Source: Sipunculus nudus (taxonomy: Eukaryota > Annelida > Sipuncula > Golfingiida > Sipunculidae). From it: 64,000 bases of DNA. The notes beneath the pieces were generated by a model, which had not been told where the DNA came from, did not search any database, and was given only the letters and a program-made list of their open reading frames with translations. The stretch is from positions 104,113,142 through 104,177,141 of the forward strand of contig CM049306.1 in assembly GCA_026874595.1 (NCBI GenBank), given 5' to 3'. Position numbers and translations under genes: made by a program. Position 1 is the first letter of the stretch. Every line of letters begins with the position of its first letter. Below, one piece after another: positions 60,578-64,000 of the stretch.

Positions 60578-62780
60578 CTGTGGGATATGCATCTGATTGA
60601 CCAATGGTCCAATCAAATGAAAGAACAGGAGAAAGCGGTTAATTAAAAGCATGTGATTGGCTGCTGATTTGCAGGCAAATATATAGCATACAAATCATAA
60701 AGCATGCATTAGTTGCATGACAAGAATCTGAGCAAAGAAATGCACATCTGCACTGTAAAATATGATATATTAAATTTATTATTCTCTGATCACATTAATT
60801 TTCATCAATTTTGTATTAACACTCGATAATTGAATTTATCTGTAGATCAGACACCCACGGGTCTTAACAATCAGCTGAAAATCATCCATCAAATATCTGA
60901 GTAGCTCACCATACCAGAAAGATGCAACACAAAGCCAATTCTTTTCTTATATTATTAATATTAAATTCATGTGCAAGCTGTGATTAATATATACGCATTA
61001 TAATCCATAAGGTGCAATCTGACTTCCACTGGAAGGTGGAAGATACTGAGTTAAGTAGGTCCCAAGTATTCAAATATGAATATAGAAATAAACTCATCAC
61101 CCTTGTAAGCCTCCCCATGTGATATATGTGACGTGATATATTTTGACCTTATAATACAGTTTAATAATGTTTTGTGAAGAATTTGGTTTCCTCTCCTAGT
61201 TGCCTTGCTGGGTGACCCATATTACTTTTATACAGCCTGGGACATCATCTCTGCAGGGTTTCAGGAATACATCATGTGGCCAGGCCTGTAACATGATCCA
61301 GCTATTGGTAATATAACAGGAGTTTTGTGGCTCATGAGATCCAGTTGAACTACCAGGTTCCACAGCTGTGTGATTTACTGACAGCTGGCATGCAGGATAT
61401 AATACAGGTCTCTAACCAGTGCTATAAGCTGTGTTTTATAATGAGAAACAAGACAAATTCAGGTTTAAAATAAGCAGACACAATGTGGTCCAACATCAAA
61501 ATATGGATTATCATTTATAAACTATATACCATTAGGGTTAAGTGTTCTCTATACATTTTATTCATAAGCAAAATGTCTCCAGACCCAAGAACAACCTATA
61601 ATAGGTCAAACTGCACCAGTGCCTCAAAATTAAAATGGTGAAATCTCAAAAGCATCTTAGAAGTTTGCTCGTTAAGTCTGACAGGTAATGATATGTTATC
61701 ACTACAGCATAGTGCATATAAAATCAAACCCTGAAGGATTAATGATAACATATTTAATTATCAATCTTAACATATATTATCTATATCCTTAATCAGGAGA
61801 CAGTGCCACCAAAAAGGCAATGGAGCTCAGGTGAGGTAACAGTACCAAAATGGTTCGAGGGAAATAGGTGACCACCTGGTTAATATTGATATTTATAAAT
61901 GAGTGAATGAACAGGAAACTAATAACCACAGGTCAGTATGAAGCATAGAAGTGAAAAGTGGATAAATACTCCAAATACTGCTGAAGATGAGAGTGAATGA
62001 CTGATTTATACCATTATAATATGGGAGTGTTTAGTAACTCAAAGGAGCTGGTATTGTAGCAGTAAGAGAAGACTTGTAACTATGATACTAATTGAACTAC
62101 TCCTTTAATGGATTTTTCCCCTTTTTGTGAATCCTAACAAATTGACATAACCAATCATCAAGATCACCTGTCCCATATTTCAGTCCACATACTAGTATAT
62201 GGCCATCATCAGCTACCTGAGCCTTTCAATTCCTCACTCAAATGATCTTTTCTATTTATAGATAAGCTATTTAGCTGTGAACAGTGACATTATCAAATAC
62301 AGATAACTATTGTATATATATACCTGATGGTTCACAGGTTAAGTATCTCTGCTGGCATAAAATATCCTACCTTTCAGCAAACAATCATATTTATTTACCT
62401 ATCCTGCTAATGTGTTCATAAACCTGAGATTCCAAGTATATTCAGTACCTACTTCTTACTAAGCAGTTAAGTTTAGTGTTGACATCTGTTCATCAAGTGA
62501 AAGGTTAAACTGAACAGCTCATGTTATGGTACAAACATTTCTCAATGTTAAATGATAATAAATATAAACTAGATATTTCTTGGTACCACTGGTGCCACAG
62601 CATCCCCAGACAATTACCCCCCCCCCCCCCCTTTAAGAATAGGACCCATCTTCAGCAGCATATACTGACACTTGGCAAGTGACTATGGTTTCTTCCATCT
62701 ATCATCTTGAGAAAAAATATTTTTCACAAAATATGGGGGCCAATATGTTGCATCTCAGGCAAATAGGGCAAATCACTCAT
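60578..62780 (-). other. 5' intron sequence, no exon recognised
   Basis: I looked for a minus-strand signal peptide with a donor leaving one base and found none I could support. A degraded family-A terminus (GACACCCACGGGTC, about 60849) and the second copy of a dispersed repeat (61960-62100) are present. A poly-C run lies at about 62617-62631. Confidence 0.45.
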
Positions 62781-64000
62781 CAGTAAAGGGCATTAATTTA
62801 TTCTACAAAAATGGGAAGGTAGGTGGGGCCACCTGTCTGTTAAACAAGAACACTTTCCAAGATGGATGGAAATGCCAAATTTCAGACCAATACCTTGAAC
62901 CACTTTTGAGATATAAGCAATTTCCACTGAAAGCAAAAGTACGGATGAACGTCACACATTTATGATTACAGATAGCGCCACCAGTCTAAAATACAAGATT
63001 GAGGTATCCAAGATCAATGGACATGCACAATTTCAGCCCAATCTGTCCATTAGTTTTAGACTTATAATGCTCACAGTACTGTCAAGTGGCAATGATTGGT
63101 AATTTAAAGGCCCGAAAACAAGAAAAGGACAGAAGGTGGCGCTACCTGTCTTCCACAGGAGACAAAGCTATCAAAGATCTTCGGTCAATTTGATTTTTTG
63201 GGACCAATCCATGCATTACCTATTGAGATATTTATGATTTTGTGTGATTTTCCCATTTATGACAAAATTCAAGGTCAAGGCCACCCTCATAGGAAAGGTC
63301 ATGACCCCAATTTAAATATTAAAATGTATGAGTCTTCCTCTATCAGCAGGTGAACCATATGTGCATGATAAAAGGTCTCAGATGAAAAGTTTGGCTGAAA
63401 ATGCATCCACAGTTTTTTCAAAGATGTGTCCTGTGACCTTGACCTTTAACCTCATGACCTCAAAATCAATAGAGGTCTTGCTTTATTGATGGGCCATATA
63501 GAAGTCAAGTTTGAAATCCATATATCAATCCAAGCTGGAAATATCATCCCGGTACCTAATTTTTAAACAGATGTCTCCTGGGACCTTCACCTTTGACCTT
63601 GTGCCCTCAAAATGGATAGGGGTCTTCCTCTGTTAGCAGGTGAAATATATGTTCAAGATAAAAGTCTGAAATGAAACGTTTGGCTGAAAATGCATCCACA
63701 ATCTTTTCATAGATGTGTGTCCTGTGACCTTGACCTTTGACCTCATGATCTCAAAATCAACAGAGGTCTTGCTTTATTGATGGGCCATATAGAAGTCAAG
63801 TTTGAAATCCATATATCAATCCAAGCTGGAAATATCATCCCGGTACCTAATTTTTAAACAGATGTCTCCTGGGACCTTCACCTTTGACCTTGTGCCCTCA
63901 AAATGGATAGGGGTCTTCCTCTATTGGCTGGTGAACTATATGTGCAAGATAAAAGGTCTGAGATGAAAAGTTTGGCTGAAAATGCATCAACAATCTTTTA
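62781..64000. repeat. Palindrome-family relic followed by 291-bp tandem units
   Basis: About 62815-63160 holds GGTGGGGCCACC, AGCGCCACC and GGTGGCGCTACC relics. From about 63230 to the window end, units of about 291 bases repeat (CTGTGACCTTGACC at 63431 and 63722). They share TTTATTGATGGGCCATATAG, CCATATATCAATCCAAGCTG and CACCTTTGACCTTGTGCCCT. The two copies are almost identical over 63460-63620 and 63750-63910. The array runs off the window. Confidence 0.85.

Noticed and set aside
60578-64000. The signal-peptide exon of the fibulin gene
   Set aside because: No minus-strand ATG with a hydrophobic stretch and a donor leaving one base could be supported; it probably lies outside the window.

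Overview
The window is AT-rich, intron-rich animal DNA, dominated by one gene on the minus strand and many dispersed and tandem repeats. The gene is a fibulin-1 orthologue or close relative. It reads anaphylatoxin modules, then an array of calcium-binding EGF modules, then alternative fibulin-type C-terminal (FC) modules. The repeat landscape (hairpin-ended elements with tandem cores, a tRNA-derived SINE, arrays rich in TGACCTTTGACC) looks to me like a marine invertebrate, most likely a lophotrochozoan such as a mollusc. That assignment is inference from memory, not a search result.

Gene layout, in transcription order (minus strand, high to low coordinate). Exon 60321-60577 carries anaphylatoxin module 1 and the first half of module 2. 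Exon 48896-49064 carries the rest of module 2, module 3 and a Thr/Pro stalk. Twelve EGF exons follow (48008-48142, 46201-46323, 43221-43382, 41847-41978, 37944-38084, 34652-34840, 31721-31861, 31073-31201, 30064-30192, 28629-28748, 27719-27850, 26100-26244). All introns between EGF exons are phase 1. After the last common exon the transcript can take either a single C-type FC exon (about 23909-24341) or three D-type exons (21121-21210, 20267-20532, 19260-19402). All reading phases agree at every junction I checked. The signal-peptide exon and promoter are not seen and probably lie beyond base 64000. From the first visible exon, the C form encodes about 844 residues and the D form about 866.

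Repeats, left to right. 1-3133 is one arm of a large inverted repeat whose other arm is 49997-55289, inside the intron between the first two visible exons. 3134-7511 is a nested tandem-duplication block. 8710-12867 is a short LTR element lacking recognisable coding capacity. 13090-15660 is an array in which the 12-bp palindrome GGTGGCGCCACC recurs with alternating 149/129-bp spacing. 16831-17662 holds a (TA)n tract and a 32-bp minisatellite with a CCAAT box in each unit. Inside the gene, introns hold a SINE with a 13-bp target duplication, a hAT-like MITE, several hairpin-ended elements, and tandem arrays with nuclear-receptor-like half sites.

The most unusual observation is that two intronic tandem repeats in this gene appear to be seeded by the gene's own splice junctions. 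A 42-bp minisatellite (38967-40725) matches the acceptor and first codons of the EGF exon at 37944-38084. A degenerate roughly 58-bp repeat (20885-21160) matches the donor end of the D-type exon at 21121-21210. Both multiply decoy splice sites beside the real ones. I saw no other convincing protein-coding gene in the window.
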